Positions 17,180 to 25,406 are shown, counted from the first letter of the stretch. The stretch: DNA of 46,339 nt from Mesorhizobium sp. WSM3626 (GCF_000513935.1 NZ_AZUY01000032.1:11973-58311), one strand, 5' to 3'. Notes: generated by a model from the letters alone, not told the origin. Numbers and translations: made by a program.

Positions 17180-17916
17180 CGGCCAGGCCCTTTGCCGAAC
17201 GGCGGCGCGAACAGGCCGCTGCCGGCATTCCACGAATGCGACGCCGCCGCGAAGCCTTGTGCGTAACGCGTACCGCGCAGGCAGCCGCGCAGCCGGTAGA
17301 GCGCGCTGTAGTAATCGACATAGGGAAAGCTGCTGAGGCCCCGCGCCAGCTCGTATTCCTCGACCGCCTCGCTCCAGGCCTCGAAGCCATCGCTGACATC
17401 GACGAGATGCTCGGGCCGAAAACCGTCATCGTCCTCCCAGTTCTCGCCGAACAGGAGCAGTTGCGGCGTGTGCGCCGCGTGGTCGCTGGCAACGGTCGGC
17501 AGGGCGGCGTAGAAGATGCCGGTCTGCGTCAGATGCGCGGCGGCGCGATGGTCCTTGTGCCAGCTGCCGTGCCAATGGGTAATGACGATCTCTGGTTTGA
17601 GTTCGCGAATGATGTCGCATACCTCGAGCGCCGTCTCGTCGTCCGACGGCAGGAAGGCGTCGCGCAGGCCGAGGCTGCGTACCTTGACTCCGAGCCGCTC
17701 CGCCGCCCTGCCCGCTTCCTCTTCCTTCTGCACGCAATAGTGTGCGGGGATGAGACAGGGATGCCCCTGCTCGCCCATGGTCAGGTGCAGGAAGGTCACC
17801 GTGGCACCGCGCTTGACGGCGGCGGCGGCCAGCGGCCCGGCGATCACCTCGGCATCGAAGGCGTGCGCGCCGACAACCAGGATGGAGCTTGCGGCGTAAA
17901 TCCTGTCCTCGATCAT
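17176..17916 (-). CDS. PIG-L-family deacetylase-like protein with altered AHPDD motif
   Basis: A 246-residue protein of the PIG-L/LmbE fold, whose members remove the N-acetyl group of GlcNAc-type substrates with a zinc ion. The first motif reads VVGAHAFDAEVIAG: aligned with the usual GAHPDDE it keeps the zinc histidine and second aspartate but has phenylalanine where the catalytic-base aspartate normally stands. The second motif WHGSWHKDHRAAAH keeps the HxDH-like third ligand region. It has no signal peptide. Both ends show 4-base overlaps, with the permease gene upstream and the ROK kinase gene downstream. Either it uses another base or it is a non-hydrolytic variant. Confidence 0.85.
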   Translation of the reverse strand: MIEDRIYAASSILVVGAHAFDAEVIAGPLAAAAVKRGATVTFLHLTMGEQGHPCLIPAHYCVQKEEEAGRAAERLGVKVRSLGLRDAFLPSDDETALEVCDIIRELKPEIVITHWHGSWHKDHRAAAHLTQTGIFYAALPTVASDHAAHTPQLLLFGENWEDDDGFRPEHLVDVSDGFEAWSEAVEEYELARGLSSFPYVDYYSALYRLRGCLRGTRYAQGFAAASHSWNAGSGLFAPPFGKGPGR

Positions 17917-18767
17917 TTCATGCCTCCCCCGGCACCGACGCCTTCGCGAATCTGGCGGGCAAGCAGACAATACATGATCAGGATGGGCGCCATGGAGATC
18001 GCCAGCGAGGCGAACACCAGGCCCCAGTCGGTGCGGAACTGGCCGACGAAGACGCTGATCGCCAGCGGCACAGTCTTGTAGCGGTCGTCGAAAATGAAGA
18101 TCAGCGGGAAGAAGAAGTCGTTCCACACGGCGATCGCCGTGAAGATGGCGACGATCGAGACCGCCGGCTTCACCATCGGCAGGATGATCTGAAACAGAAT
18201 GCGAACCTCGCCGGCGCCGTCCATGCGCGCCGCCTCGTCGAGTTCGGAGGGCAGCACGCGCATGAAATTGGCGAAGATGAAGACGGCGAAGGGAATGCGG
18301 ATCGCCGAATAGACGAGGATTAGGCCCGTCAGGGAGTCCAACAGGCCGAGGTTGCGCATCAAGGTGAACAGCTCGACAGAGGCCAATCTGATCGGCAGCA
18401 TGATGCCCGACAGGAACAGGCCGAGCATGATGGCGTTCCAGCCGAGCTTGTAGCGGCTGAGCGGATAGGCAGCCATCGCCGAGACGACGATGGTGAGAAT
18501 GACCGCGCCGGCGGTGACGATCAGGCTGTTGATGAAATTGTGGCCGAGATCGGCGCGCGTCCACGCCCGGACGAAATTGTCGAAAGCCCAACTTTGCGGC
18601 AGGCCGAGCCGGTTGTCGTAGATTTCGGCCGTGGTCTTGAAGCAGGAGACGACGAGAATGTAGAGCGGCAGCAGAACCGCCGCTGTCCAAACGGCCAGCA
18701 CGGTCCAGCCCGGCAGCCGCGCCAGTCTTGGCGGAAACGTCCTGTATGGGATCGCCGGCGCGCTCAT
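17913..18767 (-). CDS. Carbohydrate ABC transporter permease, MalG type (CUT1)
   Basis: A 284-residue inner-membrane permease. First helix: LAVWTAAVLLPLYILVVSCF (about 23-42); the EAA loop is EAARMDGAGEVRILFQIILP then MVKP, and the C-terminus CLLARQIREGVGAGGGMK is MalG-like. It starts in a 4-base overlap with the end of the MalF-like partner and ends in one with the PIG-L gene. With the binding protein at 19748 and the partner at 18764 it makes an importer that has no ATPase gene of its own in this operon. Confidence 0.95.
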   Translation of the reverse strand: MSAPAIPYRTFPPRLARLPGWTVLAVWTAAVLLPLYILVVSCFKTTAEIYDNRLGLPQSWAFDNFVRAWTRADLGHNFINSLIVTAGAVILTIVVSAMAAYPLSRYKLGWNAIMLGLFLSGIMLPIRLASVELFTLMRNLGLLDSLTGLILVYSAIRIPFAVFIFANFMRVLPSELDEAARMDGAGEVRILFQIILPMVKPAVSIVAIFTAIAVWNDFFFPLIFIFDDRYKTVPLAISVFVGQFRTDWGLVFASLAISMAPILIMYCLLARQIREGVGAGGGMK

Positions 18768-19696
18768 AACTGCACCGTGCGGCGATCGAAGAAGCGCAGC
18801 ATCAGCAGCGTGCCGATGCTGAGGATCAGGAACAGCACGGTGCCCAAGGCCAGCGCCAGACCGATATCAGTGATACCGACAGCGCCCTCGGCGCCGAAGG
18901 CCAGCCGGTAGAAATAGGTCACCAGCGTGTCGGTCGAATAGCTCGGATTGCCCTGCACGCCTTGCATCACATAGACGATGTCGAACTGGTTGAAGGTGTT
19001 GATGAACGACAGCGTCGTCAGCGTGCCGAGCGCCGGCATCAAAAGCGGCAGCGCGACGGAAAACAGCATGCGCGCATTGCCGGCGCCGTCGAGCTTCGCC
19101 GCCTCGAAGATCTGGCCGGAAATCTGCCGCAGGCCCGCCGTGTAGATCAGCACCGGCAGGCCCATCCAGTTCCAGGCGTCGACGGCGATCAGCACTCCAA
19201 GCGCGGTGTGGCTGTTGCCGAGCACGGTGAGGCTGCCCTGATGGAGGCCGAGCCCGTTCAGCGCCCATTCGACGACGCCGCCCGGCGCCAGAAGCAGGCG
19301 CCACAGCGCCCCGACGATGACGGGGCTCAGAACCGCCGGAAAGAAAAACACCGACTGGAAGAAGGCCGCTCGCCTGTCGCGCAGGAACAGCAGCCAGGCG
19401 AACAAAAGGCCGATGCCATTCTGGAAGAGCATGATGCCGAAAAACCAGGCGGTGTTGTGCCACAGCGCGCCATAGAGCCGCGCACCGCTGGGAAAGACAA
19501 ACAGGCGCGAAAAATTCGACAGGCCGGCGAATTCGACCATGCGCAGGCCCTTCCAGATGAAGAAGCTGCCCCACAGCGACATCGCCAGCGGATAGAGGAC
19601 GAAGAGCGTGTAGACGGCCAGCGCCGGCAGGATGAAAAGCACGGCCATGCGCTGCTGCGTGCGTTTCAGGCTGCTTGGGCGGTGAAAATTGGTCAT
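18764..19696 (-). CDS. Carbohydrate ABC transporter permease, MalF type (CUT1)
   Basis: A 310-residue permease starting MTNFHRPSSLKRTQQRMAVL with the first helix FILPALAVYTLFVLYPLAMS. The EAA loop is EAAKLDGAGNARMLFSVALP, followed by LLMPALG. It pairs with the MalG-type subunit through an ATGA overlap at 18764-18767. A strong stem-loop (19717-19741) separates it from the binding-protein gene just upstream. Confidence 0.95.
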   Translation of the reverse strand: MTNFHRPSSLKRTQQRMAVLFILPALAVYTLFVLYPLAMSLWGSFFIWKGLRMVEFAGLSNFSRLFVFPSGARLYGALWHNTAWFFGIMLFQNGIGLLFAWLLFLRDRRAAFFQSVFFFPAVLSPVIVGALWRLLLAPGGVVEWALNGLGLHQGSLTVLGNSHTALGVLIAVDAWNWMGLPVLIYTAGLRQISGQIFEAAKLDGAGNARMLFSVALPLLMPALGTLTTLSFINTFNQFDIVYVMQGVQGNPSYSTDTLVTYFYRLAFGAEGAVGITDIGLALALGTVLFLILSIGTLLMLRFFDRRTVQL

Positions 19697-19716
19697 GCGT
19701 TGTTCTGTCCGGCGAG

Positions 19717-19741
19717 AGGCCGGCCGCGATGCGACCGGCCT
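19717..19741 (-). other. Intercistronic stem-loop after a binding-protein gene
   Basis: In the minus-strand transcript AGGCCGGTCGC pairs with GCGGCCGGCCT over 11 positions (one G-U) around a three-base ATC loop. It starts 7 bases after the binding-protein stop codon, has no U-run, and fits a 3'-stabilising element that raises binding-protein mRNA over permease mRNA. Confidence 0.65.
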
Positions 19742-19747
19742 GGCTCC

Positions 19748-21019
19748 TCACTGCTTCGGCTTGAACCAGGTGGCGACGGCGGCCTGCATATCGGCGGCCA
19801 GCTTCTCCGGCGCGATGTTGCCCTCGACCATGTCGATGATCTCCGACTGCAACACAGAGGACGCCGTCGGCGATTGCCAGCGGAAGCCGACCAGCGTCAG
19901 ATAGGGCGTCGAGTTCTTCGACATTTCCATCATCTGCGCCAGCACCGGATCCTTCACGGTGACGTCGGTGCGGGCCGGCGGCCAACCGAGCTCATCGGCG
20001 AACATCTGCGCGAATTCGGCCGAAGCCATGAAGCCCAGCACCTTGGTCGCGGCCTCCTTGTTTTGACTCTCGGAGACGAGACCATAGGAGCCGTCCGAGA
20101 AGGCCGACGTGTAGAGCTTTGCCCCGGCATCGTCGGCTGGGAAAGGGAAGATCGAGAATTTCAGCTTCGGGTTCTGCGCCTTGAAGCTGCCGTTCTCAAA
20201 GGACCCACCGAGGAACATCGCCGCCTTGCCGCCGATGAACTGCTGCGTGGCCGTGGTGTAGTCGATGCCGGCGAAGCCGTCCGGGAAATAGGGCTTCAGC
20301 TCGGCGAAGCGCTTCAGCGCCGCGACATAGCGCGGATCGTCGAAGGTCGCCTTGCCGGTCATCATCTCGTCGTAGAAATCAGGGCCGTAGACGGTCGGGC
20401 CAATGACGCCGACGCCGATCTCCAGCTCCCAAGCGGAGCCATTGGCGCCGCCGGTTGCGATCGGGGTAATGCCGGCCGCCTTCAGCTTGCCGCAGGCGGC
20501 GACGAAATCCTTATAGGTCTTGGGGATCTCGATGCCTTGCGCGGCAAAGATATCCTGATTGTAGAACACGCCCATCATCGGCACCGAATAAGGCACGCCG
20601 TAGAGCTTGCCGTCGGCGCGGCCGCGCGCGCCGCCAAGGGCGGCATCCGGCATGTTCTTCAATTCCGGCACGCTGTCGTCGAGCGCGTCGAGATAGCCGG
20701 CATCGACGAAGGGCTGCAACTCGCCATAGGCCTTCAGCTGGGCGATATCGGGCCCGCGACCACCGCGCAGCGCGGTGCTCAGCCGGTTCTGGTAATCGGC
20801 GTCCGGCGTGAACTGAATGTCGACCTTGATGCCGGGGTTCTTGGCCTCGAAGGCATCGAAAATGCGATGCATCGCGGCCTCGTCCTCGGTGCGCCAACTC
20901 CACAGGGTCACCGTGCTGTCGGCCCACGCCGGCGGGGTGATGAAGGTACCCCAGCAAGCGGCGGCAAGGCCGCCGATCAGCCCAAGCGCGGCGCGCCGGT
21001 GAATTGAAAGCATGCTCAT
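19748..21019 (-). CDS. Sugar ABC transporter substrate-binding protein (CUT1)
   Basis: A 423-residue periplasmic binding protein of extracellular family 1. The N-terminus MSMLSIHRRAALGLIGGLAA has a basic segment and hydrophobic core and cleavage is likely near PAWADST (about residues 33-34). The mature start STVTLWSWRTEDEAAMHRIF and internal NQDIFAAQGIEIPKTYKDF are typical of sugar-binding members. Start 21019 is chosen because GGGAGA lies 7 bases upstream; the frame is open to 21103 with no better site. It heads the minus-strand operon ending with the SIS gene. From the enzymes following, the ligand is probably an N-acetylated amino sugar or an oligosaccharide containing one; this is inference. 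Confidence 0.93.
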   Translation of the reverse strand: MSMLSIHRRAALGLIGGLAAACWGTFITPPAWADSTVTLWSWRTEDEAAMHRIFDAFEAKNPGIKVDIQFTPDADYQNRLSTALRGGRGPDIAQLKAYGELQPFVDAGYLDALDDSVPELKNMPDAALGGARGRADGKLYGVPYSVPMMGVFYNQDIFAAQGIEIPKTYKDFVAACGKLKAAGITPIATGGANGSAWELEIGVGVIGPTVYGPDFYDEMMTGKATFDDPRYVAALKRFAELKPYFPDGFAGIDYTTATQQFIGGKAAMFLGGSFENGSFKAQNPKLKFSIFPFPADDAGAKLYTSAFSDGSYGLVSESQNKEAATKVLGFMASAEFAQMFADELGWPPARTDVTVKDPVLAQMMEMSKNSTPYLTLVGFRWQSPTASSVLQSEIIDMVEGNIAPEKLAADMQAAVATWFKPKQ

Positions 21020-21096
21020 TGCCAGTTCTCCCGTTTTTCCCTGTCCTTGGCGTCTGGCGGCGCTTCGATGCCGCAAGAGAGTCATTCGCTGGGCCC

Positions 21097-21114
21097 ATGT
21101 CATTATAACGACAT
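21097..21114 (-). promoter_or_regulatory. Operator with embedded -10 box (probable GntR/HutC site)
   Basis: ATGTCATTATAACGACAT pairs at 8 of 9 positions. Read on the minus strand it contains a consensus TATAAT (21107-21102), with CTTGCT 16 bases upstream as an alphaproteobacterial-style -35. The start of the binding-protein gene is about 80 bases downstream. A repressor on this palindrome would cover the -10 directly. The HutC-type GntR regulator of the same operon is the natural candidate. Confidence 0.7.
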
Positions 21115-21296
21115 AGCATTGGTAGCAAGAGGTGTCATTTTCCCTTCAGGGCAGAACCGTCGAGTTTCCGATCCAGAAAATCTTCTCAACCTGCTGTTTT
21201 TGAAAGGTAAAGTTAATATCAAAGAGCACAAGAAGACCCCGCGTCGATTCTGCAAGCGGCTTTTCGCAAACAGGGCCTTGCGCCCCTGCTTCATGT

Positions 21297-21310
21297 TGTC
21301 ATAACGTCAT
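21297..21310 (+). promoter_or_regulatory. Related candidate operator before the plus-strand transport operon
   Basis: The plus strand reads TTGTCATAACGTCAT here, sharing TGTCAT and AACG with the palindrome at 21097-21114 but lacking three bases between them. TTGCGC (21278-21283) with a 17-base spacer to ATAACG (21301-21306) is a possible promoter in the same overlap geometry. Weaker than the first site. Confidence 0.4.
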
Positions 21311-21341
21311 CGTGATCGCTATGCTCAAATGGAGGATGAGG

Positions 21342-22634
21342 ATGTCGTTTGCCTGGACGTCGAAACTGGCGCTGGCCGCGGGCCTTGCCATCCTGCCGGC
21401 CAGCGGCTGGGCGCAATCGGTCACCATTTCCTACCTGACGCACTGGTCGCCCGAGACGGTGGCGCTGCTGGAGGCGGCGGCCAAGGACTATGCCAAGACC
21501 AATCCGGATGTCAGCGTCACCGTGCGCGCCGTTCCGTTTGGCGATCTCCTGACCACGCTTCGCTCCCAAGGCGGTAGCGCGGACGGCCCGACGATCGGCG
21601 GTATCTACGATCTCTGGCTGCCGGAACTCGCCCGCGACAAGCTCGTCGCGCCCGCCCCTGACGCGGTGGCGAGCGAAGTCAAGGGCGCCTGGCCGGTGGG
21701 CGTCGTCAGTGCCGCTTCGGTCGGCGGCAAGCTCTACGGAATTCCCAATGAAATCGACGTCTATGCGCTGAACTACAACAAGGCGCTGTTCAAGCAGGCG
21801 GGCATCGCCGCTCCACCAAAGACCTGGGACGAGTTCAAGGATGCGGCGAAAAAGCTGACCAACAAGGATGCCGGCCAGCAGGGCTTCGGCATGATCAATT
21901 CATGGGCGGCCGGCGTCGTCCATCCCTTCGCCTCGCTGCTGGTTTCCAATGGCGGCGAGCTGGTCAAGGACGGCAAGCCGGTGCTGGACAGCAAGCAGGC
22001 AGGCGAGACGTTCCAGCTTTATGAAGACCTCGTCAAGTCCGGCGCCAGCGTGCCGGCGATGGCGACGGCCGACGCCAACACCACCGGGCCATTCCTCGAC
22101 AATTTCGTCTCCGGCAAGACCGGCATGATCATCATGGCCAACTGGTGGGAGAGCGCGCTGAAGACCGGGATGGGCGACAAGTTCACCGACATCGCCACCG
22201 CACCTATCCCGGTCGGCCCGAGCGGCGACAAGCCACATTCGATCTCCTATTCCTGGATGACCGTGGTCAACGCCAATGCGGGCCAGGCCGAGCAGAAGGC
22301 GGCATGGGAATTCCTCGCCTGGCTCAACAATCCGAAATCCGGCAGGAGCGGCGCTTCGGCGATGTCCGATATCTTGATGTCGATGGGCATCCTGCCGTCG
22401 CGCACCTCCGACATCGAAGCGCACAAGGACAAGCTCGGCTCGGAATTCCTGTCCGGCTATGTCAGTGTGCTCGCCGATGCAAAACCCTTCCCGGTGGTGC
22501 CGGGCGGACAGGAATTCTCGGAATCCCTACAGCAGACGATCGAGGCGTTACAGTATGGCCAGGTCTCGGCCAAGGATGCGCAGGCGACGGCGCAGGCCGA
22601 CGCTACTTCGATCCTGGAACGCGCCGCCAAGTAG
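21342..22634 (+). CDS. Sugar ABC transporter substrate-binding protein (CUT1)
   Basis: A 430-residue periplasmic binding protein. Signal peptide: MSFAWTSKLALAAGLAILPA with cleavage after SGWAQ (about residue 25), mature start SVTISYLTHWSPETVALLEA. Further family-typical segments are YGIPNEIDVYALNYNKALFK and GKTGMIIMANWWESALKTGM. Four in-frame starts lie close together; ATG 21342 is chosen because GGAGG is 6 bases upstream of it. It is followed by two permeases and no ATPase. No catabolic gene is attached to the operon, so substrate cannot be guessed; the sugar-acid genes to the right are possible partners. Confidence 0.93.
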   Translation: MSFAWTSKLALAAGLAILPASGWAQSVTISYLTHWSPETVALLEAAAKDYAKTNPDVSVTVRAVPFGDLLTTLRSQGGSADGPTIGGIYDLWLPELARDKLVAPAPDAVASEVKGAWPVGVVSAASVGGKLYGIPNEIDVYALNYNKALFKQAGIAAPPKTWDEFKDAAKKLTNKDAGQQGFGMINSWAAGVVHPFASLLVSNGGELVKDGKPVLDSKQAGETFQLYEDLVKSGASVPAMATADANTTGPFLDNFVSGKTGMIIMANWWESALKTGMGDKFTDIATAPIPVGPSGDKPHSISYSWMTVVNANAGQAEQKAAWEFLAWLNNPKSGRSGASAMSDILMSMGILPSRTSDIEAHKDKLGSEFLSGYVSVLADAKPFPVVPGGQEFSESLQQTIEALQYGQVSAKDAQATAQADATSILERAAK

Positions 22635-22664
22635 TAATCAGAGCCAAGTAACGATCAGACCATA

Positions 22665-23555
22665 ATGATCCAGAGGTACCGTGCCTCGGCGGGCATCATG
22701 CTTACGCCCGCCGCGACGCTGATCGGCATCTTCATCCTGTTGCCGATGCTGCTCACCGTCTGGCTGTCCTTCCAGGACTGGTCGACGCAGACGCCATTTT
22801 CCAGCGCGAGCTTCATCGGCCTCGACAATTTCCGCGAGATCTTCGGGCCGACCTCGGTCGGACGCGACTTCAAGGGCGCGCTGACCAACACCGCGATCTA
22901 TACCGCACTGTCCGTCGTCCTGATCCTGCCGCTCTCTGTGACCTTCGGCCTGATGGTCTACCAGCACGATGTCGCCGGCGGCACGGCGCTGCGGACCGTG
23001 CTGTTCTCCACCTATATGGTGCCGATGATCGCGGTGGCGCTGGTCTGGTCGAAGCTCTATTCGCCGAGCGAAGGACCGCTCAACCAGATGCTTGGCCTGG
23101 TCGGTGTCGGACCGCAGCCCTTCTTGTCGTCGCCGCGTTCGGCGCTGATCTCGATCGTCTTCCTCAACGTCTGGCAGCAGGTCGGTTATTTCACCGTGCT
23201 GGCGATCGCCGGTCTGACGCAGATCCCAGGCAGCCTCTATGAGGCGGCGAAGCTCGACGGCGCCAACCGCTTCGAACAATTCCGCTTCATCACCTTGCCG
23301 CTGATGCGGCGCACGCTTCTGTTCAGCGCCGTCATCGCCATCATCAACGCTGTGCAGGTGTTCGAGCCTGTGGCCCTGATCACGCAGGGCGGGCCAGTCG
23401 GCTCGACCAATGTCTTGACCTATCACATCCGCCGCGTCGGTATCGAACGCGCGCAGGGCGGGCTGGGCTCGGCCATGGCCGTCATGCTGATGCTGTCGCT
23501 GATCGTCGTCGTCTGCGCACTCTTCGCACTCGCCAACCGGAAGGATCAGGAATGA
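22665..23555 (+). CDS. Carbohydrate ABC transporter permease, MalF type (CUT1)
   Basis: A 296-residue membrane permease beginning MIQRYRASAGIMLTPAATLI, whose first helix spans about residues 10-32. The EAA loop is EAAKLDGANRFEQFRFITLP then LMRR. It overlaps the MalG-type partner by 4 bases. No stem-loop was found between it and the binding-protein gene, unlike the other CUT1 operons here. Confidence 0.95.
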   Translation: MIQRYRASAGIMLTPAATLIGIFILLPMLLTVWLSFQDWSTQTPFSSASFIGLDNFREIFGPTSVGRDFKGALTNTAIYTALSVVLILPLSVTFGLMVYQHDVAGGTALRTVLFSTYMVPMIAVALVWSKLYSPSEGPLNQMLGLVGVGPQPFLSSPRSALISIVFLNVWQQVGYFTVLAIAGLTQIPGSLYEAAKLDGANRFEQFRFITLPLMRRTLLFSAVIAIINAVQVFEPVALITQGGPVGSTNVLTYHIRRVGIERAQGGLGSAMAVMLMLSLIVVVCALFALANRKDQE

Positions 23556-24415
23556 GCGCGGGATCGTCGAGCTGGTTTGCGCGCAGACGCCCCTCCGGCC
23601 GCAAGGCGCTGCTGGCGACACTGATGCTGCTCGTCGCCGTCGCATCCGCCTTCCCGTTGGTGTGGATGGTGCTGTCCAGCCTGAAAACCCCGGCCGAAAG
23701 CATGCAGGTGCCGCCGGTCTGGATCCCGCATACGCCGAGCCTCGATGCCTATGAAAAGGTTTCCGGCGTGGTCAATGTCGGTCGCTCGATGTGGAACTCC
23801 CTGGTCATCGCGTTGATCACCACGGCCGGCATCCTGGTCACCAGCATGATGGCCGGCTACGCCTTCGCCAAATACCACTTCCCCGGCCGCTCGCTTTTGT
23901 TTTCGGTGCTGATCGCCACAATGTTCCTGCCGCCGATCGTGACGCTGATCCCGCTCTACCGCCTCGTCGGCTCGATCGGCCTCAATGCCAGCCTCGCCGG
24001 CATCATCGTGCCCAACCTCGCCAACGCCTTCGGCATCTTCCTGATGCGCCAGTTCATTGCAGGCGTGCCCGACGATCTGATCGACGCCGCGCGCATGGAC
24101 GGCGCCTCGGAGCTGCTGATCCTGTTCAAGATCGTCGCGCCGAGCGTGGCGCCGGCGATCGCGGCACTGGCACTCTTCGCCTTCGTCTATCACTGGAACA
24201 GCTATCTGTGGCCGCTGACCGTGCTGCAGGGCAATGCCGACGCCTATCCGATCGTCATCAGCCTCAGCCGGCTGTTGAGCTACAACCGCGGCGCTGTCAA
24301 CACCGGGCTGGTGATGGCCGGCGCGACGCTGGCCGTGCTGCCGCCGCTCATCCTGTTCGTCTTCCTGCAGCGCTTCTTCGTCGATTCCATCGTCGGCTCG
24401 GCCATCAAGGGTTAG
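23552..24415 (+). CDS. Carbohydrate ABC transporter permease, MalG type (CUT1)
   Basis: A 287-residue permease. A basic N-terminus (SWFARRRPSGRKALLAT) leads into LMLLVAVASAFPLVWMVLSS; the EAA loop is DAARMDGASELLILFKIVAP, and the C-terminus FLQRFFVDSIVGSAIKG is MalG-like. It is the last gene of the operon. The rhizobial repeat at 24421-24465 follows only 5 bases after the stop. With no ATPase gene here, it probably relies on one encoded elsewhere, possibly that at 4783. Confidence 0.95.
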   Translation: MSAGSSSWFARRRPSGRKALLATLMLLVAVASAFPLVWMVLSSLKTPAESMQVPPVWIPHTPSLDAYEKVSGVVNVGRSMWNSLVIALITTAGILVTSMMAGYAFAKYHFPGRSLLFSVLIATMFLPPIVTLIPLYRLVGSIGLNASLAGIIVPNLANAFGIFLMRQFIAGVPDDLIDAARMDGASELLILFKIVAPSVAPAIAALALFAFVYHWNSYLWPLTVLQGNADAYPIVISLSRLLSYNRGAVNTGLVMAGATLAVLPPLILFVFLQRFFVDSIVGSAIKG

Positions 24416-24420
24416 CTAAA

Positions 24421-24465
24421 GCATTATCCCGAAAAGTGAATACCGGTTTTCGGATAAGATCATGC
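24421..24465. repeat. Rhizobial palindromic intergenic repeat
   Basis: A 45-base imperfect palindrome with outer arms GCAT/ATGC and inner segments CCCGAAAAGTG and CCGGTTTTCGG. This pattern is very common between genes in Rhizobium and Mesorhizobium. It begins 5 bases after the permease stop and may act as an mRNA 3' end or be a mobile relic. Only this one copy was noticed in the window. Confidence 0.75.
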
Positions 24466-24487
24466 TCAAACAGAGATCGAGCCCCAT

Positions 24488-24501
24488 CCCCGATCCATCG
24501 G
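24488..24501. other. Small inverted repeat in the permease/hydrolase gap
   Basis: CCCGATCCATCGGG gives six-base arms with a two-base centre. Together with the repeat at 24421 it lies between two convergent genes (24415 and 24594), so a termination role is possible, but there is no T-run and the loop is too small for a good RNA hairpin. Confidence 0.25.
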
Positions 24502-24593
24502 GATAGAACGGGCCCTAACAGGGCGGGCCGACATAGTTTCCCGCCAACGTGATGATCGAACGCTCGCGCTGTCGATTGGGGCTTTTGGAGACA

Positions 24594-25406
24594 TCATCCA
24601 TGAGCGGGCTTTCCCTCGGGAAGCGAGGCGACAAAGTCGCGGATCAAGGCGGTGAGTGCTTCAGGTTGTTCGACGCAAGGAATATGTCCGGCGTCGCGGA
24701 TGATCTCGAAACGCGCGCCGGGGATCAGGCCGGCCAGCGAGCGGACAAGATCGGGAGGCGTCGAGCCATCCTGGTCGCCGACGATGCAGAGCGTCGGCAC
24801 GGCGATGCGGCGTGCCGCGTCGGTGAAGTCGGCATCGCGGACCGCCATGCAGGTTCCGATATAACCGGGCAGTGCCTGTCTGATCAGCATGTTGCGGCAG
24901 CCGGCAAGATCGGCGGCGCGCGCGGCATGGAAATCCGGCGTGAACCACACTTTCATCACACCATCGGCGATCGCCTCGATGCCGTCGCGCTCGATGGTCG
25001 CAATGCGGCTGTTCCAGCTCTCGGCAGTGCCGATCTTGTGGGCCGTATCGCTGAGGACCAGGGCGTGGACGATCTCGGGCCGGCGGGCGTAGAGGCGTTG
25101 CGCGACCATGCCGCCAACCGACAGGCCGACCAGGACAACCCCGTTGAAACCGAAATGGTCGATGAGGGCGCTCAGATCGTCGGAATGGTCGTCAATCGAG
25201 CGTACGCCGGTGCCATTGTCGGAAAGCCCGTGACCTCGCTTGTCATAGACGAGCAGAGGCATCTCGCCGGCCAGAAGCGCAACGACCTCGTCCCAGATGC
25301 GGAAGTCGGTGCCGAGCGAATTGATGAAGACCAGCGGTGGCGTCCTGCCGTTCGCCTCGACATACCGGTGATGCAGCGTGACGCCGCCAAGGGTGACGAA
25401 TGGCAC
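24594..25406 (-). CDS. Alpha/beta hydrolase, 3-oxoadipate enol-lactonase (PcaD)-like
   Basis: A 270-residue cytoplasmic hydrolase with strong resemblance to PcaD: MPFVTLGGVTLHHRY start, NSLGTDFRIWDEVV, YDKRGHGLSD, nucleophile elbow GLSVGG (S96), acidic GDQDGSTPP and histidine in DAGHIPCVEQP. A GTG start at 25406 is chosen because GGAGG lies 9 bases upstream and the protein then begins as PcaD proteins do; the frame is open to 25535. No other protocatechuate-pathway gene (pcaB, pcaC, pcaG, pcaH) is visible. Next to a mutarotase and sugar-acid enzymes it might instead open a sugar lactone. Family assignment firm, substrate open. Confidence 0.88.
   Translation of the reverse strand: MPFVTLGGVTLHHRYVEANGRTPPLVFINSLGTDFRIWDEVVALLAGEMPLLVYDKRGHGLSDNGTGVRSIDDHSDDLSALIDHFGFNGVVLVGLSVGGMVAQRLYARRPEIVHALVLSDTAHKIGTAESWNSRIATIERDGIEAIADGVMKVWFTPDFHAARAADLAGCRNMLIRQALPGYIGTCMAVRDADFTDAARRIAVPTLCIVGDQDGSTPPDLVRSLAGLIPGARFEIIRDAGHIPCVEQPEALTALIRDFVASLPEGKPAHG

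Larger units (their letters stand above)
21020..21341. promoter_or_regulatory. Divergent promoter region of two transport operons
   Basis: A 322-base gene-free region between two binding-protein genes transcribed away from each other. It holds the operator/promoter at 21097-21114, a related site near 21297-21310, and an A/T-rich middle part (about 21170-21235). No small gene, tRNA or repeat was recognised in it. Confidence 0.7.

Noticed and set aside
17917..18690. A frame continuing upstream of the PIG-L start, which would make a 504-residue fusion
   Set aside because: That part is the permease coding sequence in another frame; the PIG-L homology begins at ATG 17916, which is in a 4-base overlap with the permease stop.
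18962..21007. A 681-codon open frame on the plus strand opposite the minus-strand binding protein and permease genes
   Set aside because: It is antisense to well-recognised transporter genes, has a low-complexity composition rich in R, D, E and H, no family motif and no ribosome site; such long shadows are usual in high-GC DNA.
24421..24465. Possible CRISPR or insertion-sequence end
   Set aside because: Only one copy is visible, without spacers, target duplications or transposase; it fits a rhizobial palindromic intergenic repeat better.
24594..25406. Part of a protocatechuate (beta-ketoadipate) operon because of the PcaD-like hydrolase
   Set aside because: No pcaB, pcaC, pcaG, pcaH, pcaI, pcaJ or PcaQ regulator is nearby; the neighbours are sugar enzymes.
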